DNA of 64,000 nt from Shumkonia mesophila (GCF_026163695.1 NZ_JAOTID010000014.1:87096-151095), one strand, 5' to 3'. Shown: positions 37,501 to 45,417, counted from the first letter of the stretch. The notes: a model not told the origin generated them from the sequence alone. A program made the numbers and translations.

Positions 37501-37958
37501 TCGCCGCGATCCTCAAGCGCGACATCCCGGTGACGACGGTCGCCGACATGGATTGGGGCCGGTTCCTGGAGACGGTGCCGGGTGACATCGCCTCCACCTT
37601 GTTCTCGCGATTGGCCGTGCCCAAGACAGCGGCCGCGCCCGAACGGGCGCCGGGGGCGGAGGAGGCGGGCGCGGGATCGCCGGCCGAGCGGATCCGCGCC
37701 GCGACGCCCGAGGAGCGCCCGGCGGCGGTCCTGACCGCGATCCGGAGGATCGTCGCCAAGGTCATGGGGCACGAGGACGCTTCGGCGGTGCCGACCGACA
37801 CCTCCCTGATGCGCCTCGGCCTCGATTCCCTGATGGCGATGGATTTCCGCAATCGGGTGGAGAAACGGCTGTCGGTCTCGGTGCCGTTCGGTTTCCTGGC
37901 GGAACAGGCGAGCCTGGAGACCATCGCGGCGGACATCGTGAAGGAGATCGGCGCATGA
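31566..37958 (+). CDS. Type I polyketide synthase, one fully reducing module
   Basis: Single-module PKS, 2130 aa, with no loading domain. Order by residue: KS ~10-435 (DTACSSS with Cys182; ETHGTGT; NIGHLEAASG), AT ~530-845 (GHSVGE, Ser624; HAFHS at 724, the pattern of malonyl-CoA-specific ATs), DH ~890-1170 (His931 in HVILGVETAP, Asp1097 in ELDTIFQ), a structural region ~1180-1430, ER ~1435-1740 (HAGAGGVGLAAVQ), KR ~1755-1940 (TGGLGALG; Tyr1917 in GQVNYAAGNAF) and ACP (Ser2088 in GLDSLMAM). All reductive domains look active, so a saturated acyl unit is predicted. Whether it works once or iteratively cannot be read. The start at 31566 is followed by a second ATG. The stop overlaps the NRPS start (ATGA). 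Confidence 0.95.
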   Translation: MMRQRNDRDHIAVVGMSCRFPGGANSPAEFWRILSTGLDVIGDVPASRWDKLAYYDPDVAAPGKMCTTRGGFMDVPVDRFDPAFFNISPKEAADMDPQQRILLELCWEAFEDAGMPPLSLRGSDTGVFIGVSSTDYSDIGIHDNILHATSYSLTGSCYSALAGRVSFVFGLEGPSLAIDTACSSSMVAIDNACSCLRLGRTGLAVAGGFNLMLSPDMQICLTKLRALSPDGLCKSFDADAKGYARAEGGGLVVLKRLSDALAAGDRILGVIRGSFVNQDGESTGISAPNGRAQEKVILGALREAGLDPAEVDYIETHGTGTRVGDRTELTAIGHVMEGVRGKENPLVVGSVKSNIGHLEAASGIAGLEKVLLAFRYGVIPGNLHFDTPNPAIEWDRWPVEVASANHPWPRSDKPRIAGVSSFGFVGTNAHLVIEEPPALAQRHVAERSHHTLLLSARTPDALRTLIRRYVAFLKDFDGDDLADICHTATIGRSHLEYRVAVTGEDKGGILDGLADLLEQEDFAHVGRERGVAFLYTGQGAQYVGMGGGLFRTQPEFRRAMEECDAIYRQAEGASLIDLLYGEDATSATVDNTRYSQPLLFAVEYALTRLWRSFGVEPAVVIGHSVGEYVAACVAGVFDLEDALRLVSLRGRLMGSAPGRGIMVAVSAAPNVVVPLLGGRGDRVSPAAFNSPDNTVISGFADAMEPILEELEKRGLRYQELRVSHAFHSPQMEPVLDEFRRAVSAVTLREPRIPLISNATAAIAGPGLLTDPEYWVRHLRGTVRMSESLESLRGLACAACLEVGPRPTLLSFAERCLGHDRPRAAASTRFRVPDFQALGEAAGELYQAGVDLDWAAWDAPFGGRKVALPTHPFGGQRHWVERSEPTVEPRSGASVVAGHPIIGQRLETPALPGAVIFQADVSRGRHHFFPEHVILGVETAPGAALLSWIWLAGRELFADEPFRLTDIQLIQPLILFDADRTVQIVVRDVNRSRCSFELLSREGGSDGWVKHCEGWIERGEPPLPGPSVDLDALSDRLDFRVSGAEFYATMSSLGYEYGPLFRCVEEAGSAGDDILGGWRVPERDARTRDYWITPGELDTIFQTPAVALMGDGAAAPDEGLIHIPFYVKSLTVHRPFAPGLSRVHTRTEATKAAGGGGSVESSMRVYDERGQLVVSVEGFVSAAVSRQALRREESLKQLRRLVYIEEWPREALHPTGEEEKPRAWVLFGEPHPALETLAARLPGRVFRLEPAERPEDRGGRRFGVDWEKEGALAEAFARLGLEGGDPVAVVHMRPAISADFGRNTSADLVADADRRLQGALALTKALASATFPARLWIVTTGDRLILDEDAGPRLRAGGLDGFTAVAALEMADRRPTHVDLSPDPDEVELAALAAEMTADGPESRVCLRGDRRFVARFTRRLPGGSDEAVAPREPYTLEIGGGGLDDMRLVPQDRREPGPGEVEFEIVATGVNFKDVLRSLGELSDTANRVGGEAAGVVTRVGAGVDDLRPGDAVISRDMAGGGFSAYQTSQRRFLTRKPDFLTFEEAATISIAFMTARHGLFELGKLQKGERVLIHAGAGGVGLAAVQQALNAGAEVFATAGSRRKRDYLTRIGAHHVFNSRSLDFADEVRRLTGGRGVHVVLNSLTGEHLRRSLLLLVDGGRFLELGKREILSEEAVREIHPTARYQAFDLTDVVAGSADGRADMMAAILREMESGALFAPPVRVFPVERASDAFRFMSRALHIGRVALSHRAEIRGRGQSGEKRLRADGVYLITGGLGALGLEFAEWLAAGKVGGIVLTGRRAPSEEAAARIEAMRAGGTEVTAVRCDIADPDDVRRLMEGIDGSPLALRGVIHAAGILDDRTIARMDWERFTTVLRPKMLGAWNLHLATLDRPLDFFVVFSSAAATLGNRGQVNYAAGNAFMNALVDHRRSLGLSGTAVCWGPFADVGMAATGSEAGERMAKNGILGIKPADGVAVLAAILKRDIPVTTVADMDWGRFLETVPGDIASTLFSRLAVPKTAAAPERAPGAEEAGAGSPAERIRAATPEERPAAVLTAIRRIVAKVMGHEDASAVPTDTSLMRLGLDSLMAMDFRNRVEKRLSVSVPFGFLAEQASLETIAADIVKEIGA

Positions 37959-40900
37959 GGCGACCGGTCCCGGCGGGGGAGGGGGTGCGGCGACCGATGA
38001 CCTCTTCTTCGAACGCGGCCCGGCGCGCGCCCATGTCCTCGGCGCAGCGTCGCCTTTTCCTGCAATGCCGGTTGCCGGGCGGGGATCGGGCCTATCATCT
38101 GGTCCACGTCGCACGGGTCCGCGGTCCTTTCTCGCTCGACGCCGCCCAGGCCTTTGCCGAACGGATGGTCGCCCGCCACGACGCCTTCCGGTGCGCCTTC
38201 CGTTTCGAGGCGGGGGAGTTCGTTTGCGACGTTCACGATCGCGTCGACGTCCGTCTCACGGTTTCGAACGAGGGGGATTTCGACCCCGAAACGGATCTCG
38301 GCGCGCTGGTGGAGGCTTGCGATCAACCCTTCGATCTCGCGATCCCGCCGCTGTTCCGCGTTGTCGTCCGGCCCGTCGGACCGAATGACCGGATCGTGGT
38401 GTTCGTCTGCCATCACCTGATTTTCGACGGACGCTCCGCCGCCCTTATCGCCGAGGAGATGCGGACCGTCCTCGCGGGAAACGAACTCGAACCGCTCGAT
38501 CGCGGCTACGCCGATTTCGCCGAATGGGAGTCCTCATTTCTCGCGTCCGACGAATACGCCCGGCAACGGAAATTCTGGCTCGATCGCCACCGGACCCTGC
38601 CTGTGCGCCCGAAATTGCCCACCGACTTTCCGCGGCCGGCGGTGAAAAATTTCGAGGGCGCCTCGCTCATTGACTATCTCGACTCCCGTGCGGTGAAGGC
38701 GCTTTCGATCTCGCGCGGCACCACGATGTTCATGACGCTGCTCGCCGCCTTTTTCTGCGCGCTACACCGGTTCACCGGACAGCGGGAGATCACGCTCGGC
38801 ACGCTCGTTTCCCCGCGCGAGGCGGGGGGATTCGGCCATGTCGTCGGCCTTTTCGCCAACACCCTGCCGCTGACCGGGCGGATCGATCCCGAGATGCCCT
38901 TCACGGATATTCTCGATCGGGTGCGGGCGCTGGTTCTCGACGCCATGCGGAATGCCGAGTTCCCCTTCGAGCATTTGGTCGCCGCGCTGCCCTTCATCGA
39001 GCCGAACGAGTGGAACCCGCTGCTCGACATCGTCTTCAACTTCGAGCGGACGGCGAGGCGGCGCGCCGACGTTATTGGCGGCACGACGATCGAGACGATC
39101 GACCTGTACGCCGACGTGGCCATGTTCGACCTCGCGGTCGATCTCGTGGAGTACGAGGACGCGGTCCGTGTCCGCGTGGAGTATTCGAGCGCCCTTTTCC
39201 GCGGGGAGACGGTGCGCGGTCTGCTCGACGGCTATTTCGCGATCGTGCGCCGGGTCTGCGAGCGGCCCGACACGCCGATCGGCGAGCTTTCCCTGGTGTC
39301 GGACGAAGCCTGGGCGCGGATCGCCGCGGGCAACGACACGAGCCGGCCGCTCGCGCCCGGCACCTTCCTCGACGTCTGGAGGAAACAGGCGGTGCGGCAG
39401 GGCGATTATCCGGCGTTGCGCCTGGGCGAAGACGAGATGAGCTACGGGCGCGTCGAGACCCGCTCCAACCGTCTGGCGCGCGCATTGATCGATCGCGGAG
39501 TTCGGCCGGGATCGGTCGTCGCCTCGGCGCTGGACGGCGTCATCGATTGGCCGGTCCTGTTGCTGGCGATCTGGAAGATCGGCGCCATCTACCTGCCGGT
39601 GTCGCCCGACGCGCCGGTGCGGCGGACGGCCCTTCAGCTAAAGGACGCGGCCGCCGTTCTGCTGGCGACGCGCGCCGCCGACCGGGCCGTCTTCGCCGAT
39701 TTCCCGATCGCCGCGACGATCGAGGAACTCAACGCCGTCGCCGGCTCCCTTCCCGCCGACGATCCGGGCCCCGGCCCTGCGCCCGGCGATCCCGCCTACA
39801 TCATCCACACCTCGGGCAGTTCCGGGACGCCGAAGGGCGTCATCGTCGATCACCGGGCGGTCCACAGCCACATCGAAGCGGTGCGCGGGGTCTATCGCCT
39901 GCGTCCCGACGACAACGTGCTTCAGTTCGCTTCGCCGACCTTCGACGCCTCGCTGGAACAGGTTCTGGTCGCGCACGCGGCGGGCGCCTGTTCCGTCCTT
40001 CTCGCCTCGCGTTTCATGGATCCCGAAACTCTTCTGGAGGAGATCGAGACGCGAGAGATCACCGTCGCGGAGTTTCCGCCAGCGCTTCTGCGCGAGTTGA
40101 TCCCCCATCTCAAGCCGCGAAGCCTTCGGCGTCTTCGCCGGCTGATCTCGGGCGGCGACGCGCTTGACGCGCGGACGGCGGCGGAGGCGCTTCATTTCCT
40201 CTCCTCCGAGGCGCGTTTGCTCAACATCTACGGCCCGACCGAGGCGACGATGGCGGCGTCGGTGTTCACCGTTCCGGCAGACCTCTCTCGCTGGAGGGCA
40301 CGGCCAAGCCTGCCCATCGGAAAGCCGCTGCCCAATACGCGTTTTTACGTCCTCGGACCGGGCGACGTCCTGCTCCCTTCCGGCGTTCCGGGGGAACTCG
40401 CCATCGCCGGCGAGAGATTGGCGCTGGGATACCTCAATCGCCCGGCGGCGACGGCCGAGAAATTCGTCGAGATCGACGTCCGGGGCGTGACCGAACGCAT
40501 CTACAGGAGCGGCGACCGCGCCCGTCTGCTCGAGGATGGCGACGTCGAGTTCATGGGGCGGCTGGATCGTCAGGTGAAATTGCGCGGCTATCGCGTCGAG
40601 CTTGGCGAAATCGAACGGACGCTCCTCGGCTTGCCGGGCGTGGAGGAGGCGGTCGTCGTCAAACTGGGGGAGGAGAACGCGCGCCTGGTTGCCTTCGTCG
40701 TCCCCCGGCGGGCGTCCGAGATCGACGGAGGTGCGCTTCAGGAGGCGCTTCGCGAACGCCTGCCGGAACACATGATCCCCTCGATGATCACCATCGTCGG
40801 AGCCCTGATGAAAAACGCGGCGGGAAAAATCGACCTCGCCGCGCTGCCCGAGACGGGAGGACGCGAAGCGGATCGAGGCGGGCCAGAAGCGCCGCTCGAT

Positions 40901-41926
40901 CCCGTCGAGTGGGCGGTGTGGGACATCTGGCGCCGCGTCCTGGGGACCGACGACCTCGGCCGGAACGACACGTTGCTGAGGATGGGCGGCAACTCCCTCA
41001 CCGCGTTGCGCATCATGGTGGAGGTACGCGACCGCTTCGGCGTCGATCCGCCCCTGTCCCTGATGCTGAAATCCCCGACCGTCGCCAGGCTGGCGGAGTT
41101 CCTTCGCGACGCCGACGCGAGCCGCCCACCCTGCTGCGTCGTGGCGCTGGGGGACGGCGGCGGCGGGGCTCCCGTCATTCTCCTTCCCGGCCTCGGCGGA
41201 CAACTGCTGGACCTGCACGAGATTTCGCGGTGGCTGGGCGACGGTCGCCGGGTCTTCGGCGTCCAGTATCCGGCCGACGCGGGGAGGATCGAGGATTTGG
41301 CGGGACGCGTGGAGCGCGATCTCGATGCGGGGCTGTCTGGCGCCGTCCTGGTGGGACACTGCTTCGGCGCCCATGTCGCTTTCGAACTGGCGAGGCGATT
41401 GGAGAAGGCCGGCGTCCGTCCGGGCGCGGTGGTCGCGCTGGACGCCGCTCCGCCGGGGACGGAATCGACACGTTATACCCCGTCGCGGCCGGCGCTGATC
41501 GATCTGACGGTCAGGATGCTGCTGGGCGACCGGGACGGGGCGGCCTGGCCCGACACCCGGGCCGACGCCGACCCCGACGAAATCCTCGAGACAGCCGTTG
41601 CCCTTCTCAAAAGCGCGAACCGCGTGCCGAACGGCACCGACGCGGCGGCCCTTGGTGGGGCACTGGATATACTTGCCCAGCGTGCGGCCTCGCTTGCCGC
41701 CCATCTGCCCGCCGGGCCGATCCGAACGGACATCCACCTGTTCAAGGCGCCGGAGTCCGCGGCGGACGGGGAAGAGTGGGACTGGTCGCCGTTCACGTCG
41801 GGCCTCTTCCGGCAACACCCGGCCCCCGGGAGTCATTTCGGCATGATCAAGGGTGAAATTGCGCCGGTGCTGGCGGATCTCATCCGAAAGGCAGTGTCCG
41901 ACGGCGGAAATGGGGGAACCACGTGA
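37955..41926 (+). CDS. Nonribosomal peptide synthetase C-A-PCP-TE with Cys thioesterase
   Basis: Single-module NRPS, 1323 aa. C domain ~25-450 with the active motif HHLIFDG (His153-His154). A domain ~470-970 with HTSGSSGTPKG, NIYGPTEATM, YRSGDRARL and NAAGKIDLAALPE. PCP with Ser1014 (GGNSLTAL). C-terminal thioesterase from ~1065 with GHCFGAH: Cys1136 stands where Ser is usual, with Asp in VALDAAPPG and His in GSHFGMI. My manual specificity code is D-A-E-E-I-G-I-M-A-K, closest in memory to lysine codes, so a basic residue is possible. It probably condenses the PKS acyl chain with one amino acid and releases it. The start at 37955 has ribosome-binding site aaggag and overlaps the PKS stop. Confidence 0.95.
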   Translation: MRRPVPAGEGVRRPMTSSSNAARRAPMSSAQRRLFLQCRLPGGDRAYHLVHVARVRGPFSLDAAQAFAERMVARHDAFRCAFRFEAGEFVCDVHDRVDVRLTVSNEGDFDPETDLGALVEACDQPFDLAIPPLFRVVVRPVGPNDRIVVFVCHHLIFDGRSAALIAEEMRTVLAGNELEPLDRGYADFAEWESSFLASDEYARQRKFWLDRHRTLPVRPKLPTDFPRPAVKNFEGASLIDYLDSRAVKALSISRGTTMFMTLLAAFFCALHRFTGQREITLGTLVSPREAGGFGHVVGLFANTLPLTGRIDPEMPFTDILDRVRALVLDAMRNAEFPFEHLVAALPFIEPNEWNPLLDIVFNFERTARRRADVIGGTTIETIDLYADVAMFDLAVDLVEYEDAVRVRVEYSSALFRGETVRGLLDGYFAIVRRVCERPDTPIGELSLVSDEAWARIAAGNDTSRPLAPGTFLDVWRKQAVRQGDYPALRLGEDEMSYGRVETRSNRLARALIDRGVRPGSVVASALDGVIDWPVLLLAIWKIGAIYLPVSPDAPVRRTALQLKDAAAVLLATRAADRAVFADFPIAATIEELNAVAGSLPADDPGPGPAPGDPAYIIHTSGSSGTPKGVIVDHRAVHSHIEAVRGVYRLRPDDNVLQFASPTFDASLEQVLVAHAAGACSVLLASRFMDPETLLEEIETREITVAEFPPALLRELIPHLKPRSLRRLRRLISGGDALDARTAAEALHFLSSEARLLNIYGPTEATMAASVFTVPADLSRWRARPSLPIGKPLPNTRFYVLGPGDVLLPSGVPGELAIAGERLALGYLNRPAATAEKFVEIDVRGVTERIYRSGDRARLLEDGDVEFMGRLDRQVKLRGYRVELGEIERTLLGLPGVEEAVVVKLGEENARLVAFVVPRRASEIDGGALQEALRERLPEHMIPSMITIVGALMKNAAGKIDLAALPETGGREADRGGPEAPLDPVEWAVWDIWRRVLGTDDLGRNDTLLRMGGNSLTALRIMVEVRDRFGVDPPLSLMLKSPTVARLAEFLRDADASRPPCCVVALGDGGGGAPVILLPGLGGQLLDLHEISRWLGDGRRVFGVQYPADAGRIEDLAGRVERDLDAGLSGAVLVGHCFGAHVAFELARRLEKAGVRPGAVVALDAAPPGTESTRYTPSRPALIDLTVRMLLGDRDGAAWPDTRADADPDEILETAVALLKSANRVPNGTDAAALGGALDILAQRAASLAAHLPAGPIRTDIHLFKAPESAADGEEWDWSPFTSGLFRQHPAPGSHFGMIKGEIAPVLADLIRKAVSDGGNGGTT

Positions 41927-42771
41927 AGAACCTCGGCGGAAAGACGGCGGTCATCACCGGAGCGGCGACCGGCATCGGCCGTGCCCTCGCCCTTCGTTGC
42001 GCGGGCGCGGGAATGAACGTCGTGCTTGCCGACATCGACAAGGCGGCGCTGGAGGCGACGCGGGGAGAGCTAGGCCAGTCGGGGGCGAAGGCGATCGCCG
42101 TGCCGACCGACGTGTCGTCGCCCGAACGGGTGGAAGAACTCGCCCGAAAGGCGGTGGAGGCCTTCGGCGCGGTCCATCTGCTGTGCAACAACGCGGGCGT
42201 TGCTTTCGGAACCTCGGTCTGGGAAACCTCCCTCGATGATTGGCATTGGGTGCTGGGCGTCAACCTCTGGGGCGTCGTCCACGGCGTGCGGATCTTCATG
42301 CCGATCCTCCTGGAACAGGGGGGCGAGGCCCACATCGTCAACACCGCGTCGATCCAGGGATTGATCACCCATCACGCCCTTTCGGCCCCCTATCAGGTCA
42401 GCAAACACGCGGTGGTCTCGCTTTCCGAGCAGTTGCGCTTCGAACTGGCCAGGCGGGGGGCGGCGGTCGGCGTCTCGGTCCTCTGTCCGGGATGGGCGCG
42501 GACGCGGATCGGAGATTCAGGGCGCCTCCGCCCGCCCACCGAACGCCCGGGCGAGGTGGCGGCCTTCGCCCCGGATCAGGAGGAGGCCTACGAGCATTGC
42601 ATGAAGGCCGTCGAGAACGGGGCCGATCCCGACGAGGTGGCGGCCCGGACGCTCGACGCCGTGCGCGAGAATCGTTTCTACGTCCTGCCGCACCCCGAAT
42701 GGAAGGCGCGCATCCGCGACAGGATGGAGGGGATTCTGGACGAACGCGCGCCCGACACGACGCTTTATTGA
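41923..42771 (+). CDS. Short-chain dehydrogenase/reductase
   Basis: Classical SDR, 282 aa, NAD(P)H dependent. Motifs: TGAATGIG (cofactor), CNNAGVAFG, the Ser in NTASIQG and catalytic Tyr-Lys in YQVSKHAVV. It starts with GTG overlapping the NRPS stop (GTGA), so it belongs to the PKS-NRPS operon. An Asp after the second strand (ADID) favours NAD(H), though this is only a rule of thumb. Likely role: oxidation or reduction of the released product or of a precursor. The C-terminal ~90 residues (FAPDQEEAYEHCMKAVENGA) match a subgroup often found with secondary-metabolite and fatty-acid genes. Confidence 0.9.
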   Translation: MKNLGGKTAVITGAATGIGRALALRCAGAGMNVVLADIDKAALEATRGELGQSGAKAIAVPTDVSSPERVEELARKAVEAFGAVHLLCNNAGVAFGTSVWETSLDDWHWVLGVNLWGVVHGVRIFMPILLEQGGEAHIVNTASIQGLITHHALSAPYQVSKHAVVSLSEQLRFELARRGAAVGVSVLCPGWARTRIGDSGRLRPPTERPGEVAAFAPDQEEAYEHCMKAVENGADPDEVAARTLDAVRENRFYVLPHPEWKARIRDRMEGILDERAPDTTLY

Positions 42772-42786
42772 AACGGAGTCGGTGAA

Positions 42787-43674
42787 ATGCGGGAGGACGT
42801 CGTTTTTTCGAGCGGAGGGGTCGATCTCGCCGGCTGGCTGTTCACCCCCGGCGACGATGGAAAGAAGCGTCCGGCGATCGTCATGGCGCATGGCTTTTCG
42901 TGCGTGAAGGAACAGGGGCTGGAGCCCTTCGCCCGGTGTTTCGCGGCGGCCGGTTTCGTCGTTCTCGTCTTCGATCACCGTTGTTTCGGCGCCAGCGGCG
43001 GGGAACCGCGCGGTCGATTGTTCCCCTTGGATCAGGTCGAGGACTACGCCTGCGCCCTGACGTGGCTCGCCCAGCGACCGGAGGTCGATCCCGAACGCCT
43101 AGGCGTTTGGGGAACCTCGTTCTCCGGCGGGGTGGTGTTGCGTCTGGCGGCGGGCGACCGGCGGGTCCGCGCGGTCGTTGCCCAGGTGCCCTCCGTCGTG
43201 AACGCGGGGAATTCGGCCTTCATGGAGCGGGGGGAAAACGGCATCCTCACGCAGTTGATCCGTCTGGCGGAAAGCGCGCCGGACGCCTTCGGAAGCGGCG
43301 AGGGAACGATCCCGGTGACGGCGGGAGAGGGGGACATCGGCGTCCTCGCCGTCCCGGAAGCGCTGGCGATGTACCGCTCGCCGGAATGGTCGGTTCCCTC
43401 GTGGCGCGGCCGGATCACGGTCGATTCCCTGGAAAAAATCCGCGACTTCGATGCGACCGTCGGGATCGAGGGATCGGCGCCGGCGGCGATTTTGATGATC
43501 GCGGCGGAACGGGACTCCCTTATCCCGCCCGATCTGGTGCGGCGGGCCTACGAGCGCGCGGGAGAACCGAAGGAACTGCGGATTCTGCCCTGCGGTCACT
43601 TCGACGTGTACCGACCCCCGTGGCGGGATAAGGCCGCCGGCTTGGCCGCGGCGTGGTTCGAGCGGTTCCTGTGA
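42787..43674 (+). CDS. Alpha/beta hydrolase in the PKS-NRPS operon
   Basis: Alpha/beta hydrolase, 295 aa. Early motif MAHGFSCVKEQGLEPFARCF leads to the oxyanion region (HG). Nucleophile Ser lies in GVWGTSFSGGVVLRLAAGD, with late catalytic residues AAERDSLIPPD (Asp) and LPCGHFDVYRPPW (His). It is of the dienelactone-hydrolase/peptidase-like branch, with no signal peptide. It lies 15 bases after the SDR and is the last gene of the biosynthetic operon. It could hydrolyse a product ester/lactone, act as an editing enzyme or give self-protection; which of these is unknown. Confidence 0.88.
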   Translation: MREDVVFSSGGVDLAGWLFTPGDDGKKRPAIVMAHGFSCVKEQGLEPFARCFAAAGFVVLVFDHRCFGASGGEPRGRLFPLDQVEDYACALTWLAQRPEVDPERLGVWGTSFSGGVVLRLAAGDRRVRAVVAQVPSVVNAGNSAFMERGENGILTQLIRLAESAPDAFGSGEGTIPVTAGEGDIGVLAVPEALAMYRSPEWSVPSWRGRITVDSLEKIRDFDATVGIEGSAPAAILMIAAERDSLIPPDLVRRAYERAGEPKELRILPCGHFDVYRPPWRDKAAGLAAAWFERFL

Positions 43675-43679
43675 CGCTC

Positions 43680-45032
43680 TCACCGCTTTTCTAGCCGCGC
43701 CGTCGATAGTCTCTCCACAAAGCCCGCCAAGTCGAGGAGAGACCGCTCCTGGCTTCCGCGGGCGACGATCTGAAGCCCTACCGGGAGGCCCTGTGGCGTC
43801 CGATCAATCGGCACGGAAATGGCGCACAGATCCAGGTAGTTGGCCAAGCGTGTGAAACGCGACATCGGGGCTACGGACTCGTCCACCTGATCCAAGGACA
43901 CCGCCGGCAGCGGCGTCGTTGGCAACAAGACGAAATCGATACCGCCTAGCTTGTCCATGAACTCCACCTTGGCCTGGACGCGTTCCTGCTGGGCTTCCCG
44001 ATACTGCCCCGGAGTGATCTCCTTGCCCGACAGCAACCGCCGGCGGACGAAGGGGTCCATGGGAAACCTGAAGTCCTCGGCCCGGGCTCCCAGAGCCGCG
44101 TAGGCTTCGGCCGCCATGATGATGCCGTTGCGGTGCTGGTACTCGGCCATGGCGTGAGGAAGCCGGAAGGGTACGCAGCGGATGCCGCTCCGCTCAATCC
44201 GCTCGACCGTGGCGGAAACGGCCGCCTGCACGTCGTCATCGACCGGCGCCGTCTGGTCCGGGTCGACGATGCCGAGAGTCAGGCTTGCCGGCGTGACGGT
44301 CCCGGCCGGGCATTGCACCGCAGCCAACGCCTCGAACACCAGACGGGCGTCGTCGACGGACCGGACAATCGGCCCAATGGTGTCGAAGGTACGGCTCAGC
44401 GGCGCCACCCCGTCGGTCGGTACCAGCCCTGCCGTGGTCTTGAGGCCGACCACGCCGCATAGGCTTGCCGGGATACGGATCGAGCCCCCGGTATCGGACC
44501 CGATGGCGACCGGCACCAGCCCTGCTGCGACCGCGACGGCGGATCCGCTGCTCGAACCGCCGGGGACACGGTGGACCTTGCGGTCGACCGGGTTTAGCGG
44601 GGTGCCGAGCCCGTTGTTGGTTCCCCAACTGCCGAACGCGAACTCCACCATGTGGGTTTTGCCGACGACGACCATGCCCGCCGCGATCAGGCGGTCGACG
44701 AAGGGAGCTGTGGCTCTGGCTGGCACAAGGCTGTAGACGCGCGATCCGAAGCCGGTGATGCGGCCGTCGATGTCGGCCAGGTCCTTGATGGCGACTGGAA
44801 TGCCATGCAGCGGGCCCCGGACCTTGCCGGCGGCCCGCTCGCCGTCGAGGCCGGCTGCCGCGGCGCGCGCCGATTCGGCGAAAACCTCGACGAACGCATG
44901 CAGTTCGCCGTCTTGCGAAGCGATGCGGGTCAGACAGTCCTCGACGATCTCGGCAGATGTCGTCTTGCCCTCGGCCATGGCACGGGCCAGATCGGTAAGG
45001 GATGTGCGGGCGTGATCCACAGGACAAGTCAT
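43680..45032 (-). CDS. Amidase-signature enzyme
   Basis: Amidase signature family hydrolase, 450 aa. The Ser-Ser-Lys triad is visible: Lys in PVAIKDLADIDG, Ser in the Gly/Ser motif PGGSSSGSAVAVAAG and Ser in GSDTGGSIRIPAS. It hydrolyses an amide to acid and ammonia; the substrate is not evident. It ends 5 bases before the convergent PKS-operon hydrolase and is divergent from a broken branched-chain amino-acid permease gene (livH), suggesting that it once belonged to an amide or amino-acid uptake cluster. A purine-rich site (gaggggt) precedes the ATG. Confidence 0.9.
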   Translation of the reverse strand: MTCPVDHARTSLTDLARAMAEGKTTSAEIVEDCLTRIASQDGELHAFVEVFAESARAAAAGLDGERAAGKVRGPLHGIPVAIKDLADIDGRITGFGSRVYSLVPARATAPFVDRLIAAGMVVVGKTHMVEFAFGSWGTNNGLGTPLNPVDRKVHRVPGGSSSGSAVAVAAGLVPVAIGSDTGGSIRIPASLCGVVGLKTTAGLVPTDGVAPLSRTFDTIGPIVRSVDDARLVFEALAAVQCPAGTVTPASLTLGIVDPDQTAPVDDDVQAAVSATVERIERSGIRCVPFRLPHAMAEYQHRNGIIMAAEAYAALGARAEDFRFPMDPFVRRRLLSGKEITPGQYREAQQERVQAKVEFMDKLGGIDFVLLPTTPLPAVSLDQVDESVAPMSRFTRLANYLDLCAISVPIDRTPQGLPVGLQIVARGSQERSLLDLAGFVERLSTARLEKR

Positions 45033-45243
45033 TTGGAGACCCCTCGGTGAGGTAAACGGTATCGGATGGAGACTATTCCGGGCATTCGGTCGAGGCCAAT
45101 CCCTATCGGCGGCGACGTGTCGCTATCTGTCGCTCCGATAACGACGGATGGCCGGCCAGGGGCTTGTCCGCAACCGCGGTTGTTCCCACCCTGTTGAAAC
45201 AACCGATGAGCCATGTCCTTCATGTCGAAGGCGAATCAACAGA

Positions 45244-45417
45244 ATGAACCTCTTGGTCGTTGCCGAGCAAGCGCTGAACGGGCTGGTCATCAGCACGTTC
45301 TATGCCCTTACCGCGCTCGGGCTGTCGATCATCTTCGGCGTCCTCAGGATCGTCAATTTCGCCCACGGCGAGCTCTACATGCTTGGCGGGTACGTCTATT
45401 ACCTGGCCGTCGCCGCC
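45244..45417 (+). pseudogene. livH: LivH branched-chain amino acid permease, N-terminal fragment
   Basis: Starting at ATG 45244, it reads MNLLVVAEQALNGLVISTFY, then ALTALGLSIIFGVLRIVNFA and HGELYMLGGYV, the highly conserved start of LivH-type permeases (normally ~290 aa). After ~58 residues the sequence changes to a transposase tail in the same frame. Only the first one or two membrane helices remain, so it is non-functional. The 45033-45243 region between amidase and livH probably held divergent promoters. Confidence 0.8.

Noticed and set aside
31473..38114. 2213-aa open frame on the minus strand
   Set aside because: It is antisense to the PKS, rich in Arg/Gly/His with no domains, and open only because of high GC codon bias in the PKS.
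39638..41836. 732-aa open frame on the minus strand
   Set aside because: It is a shadow of the NRPS adenylation, PCP and TE domains.
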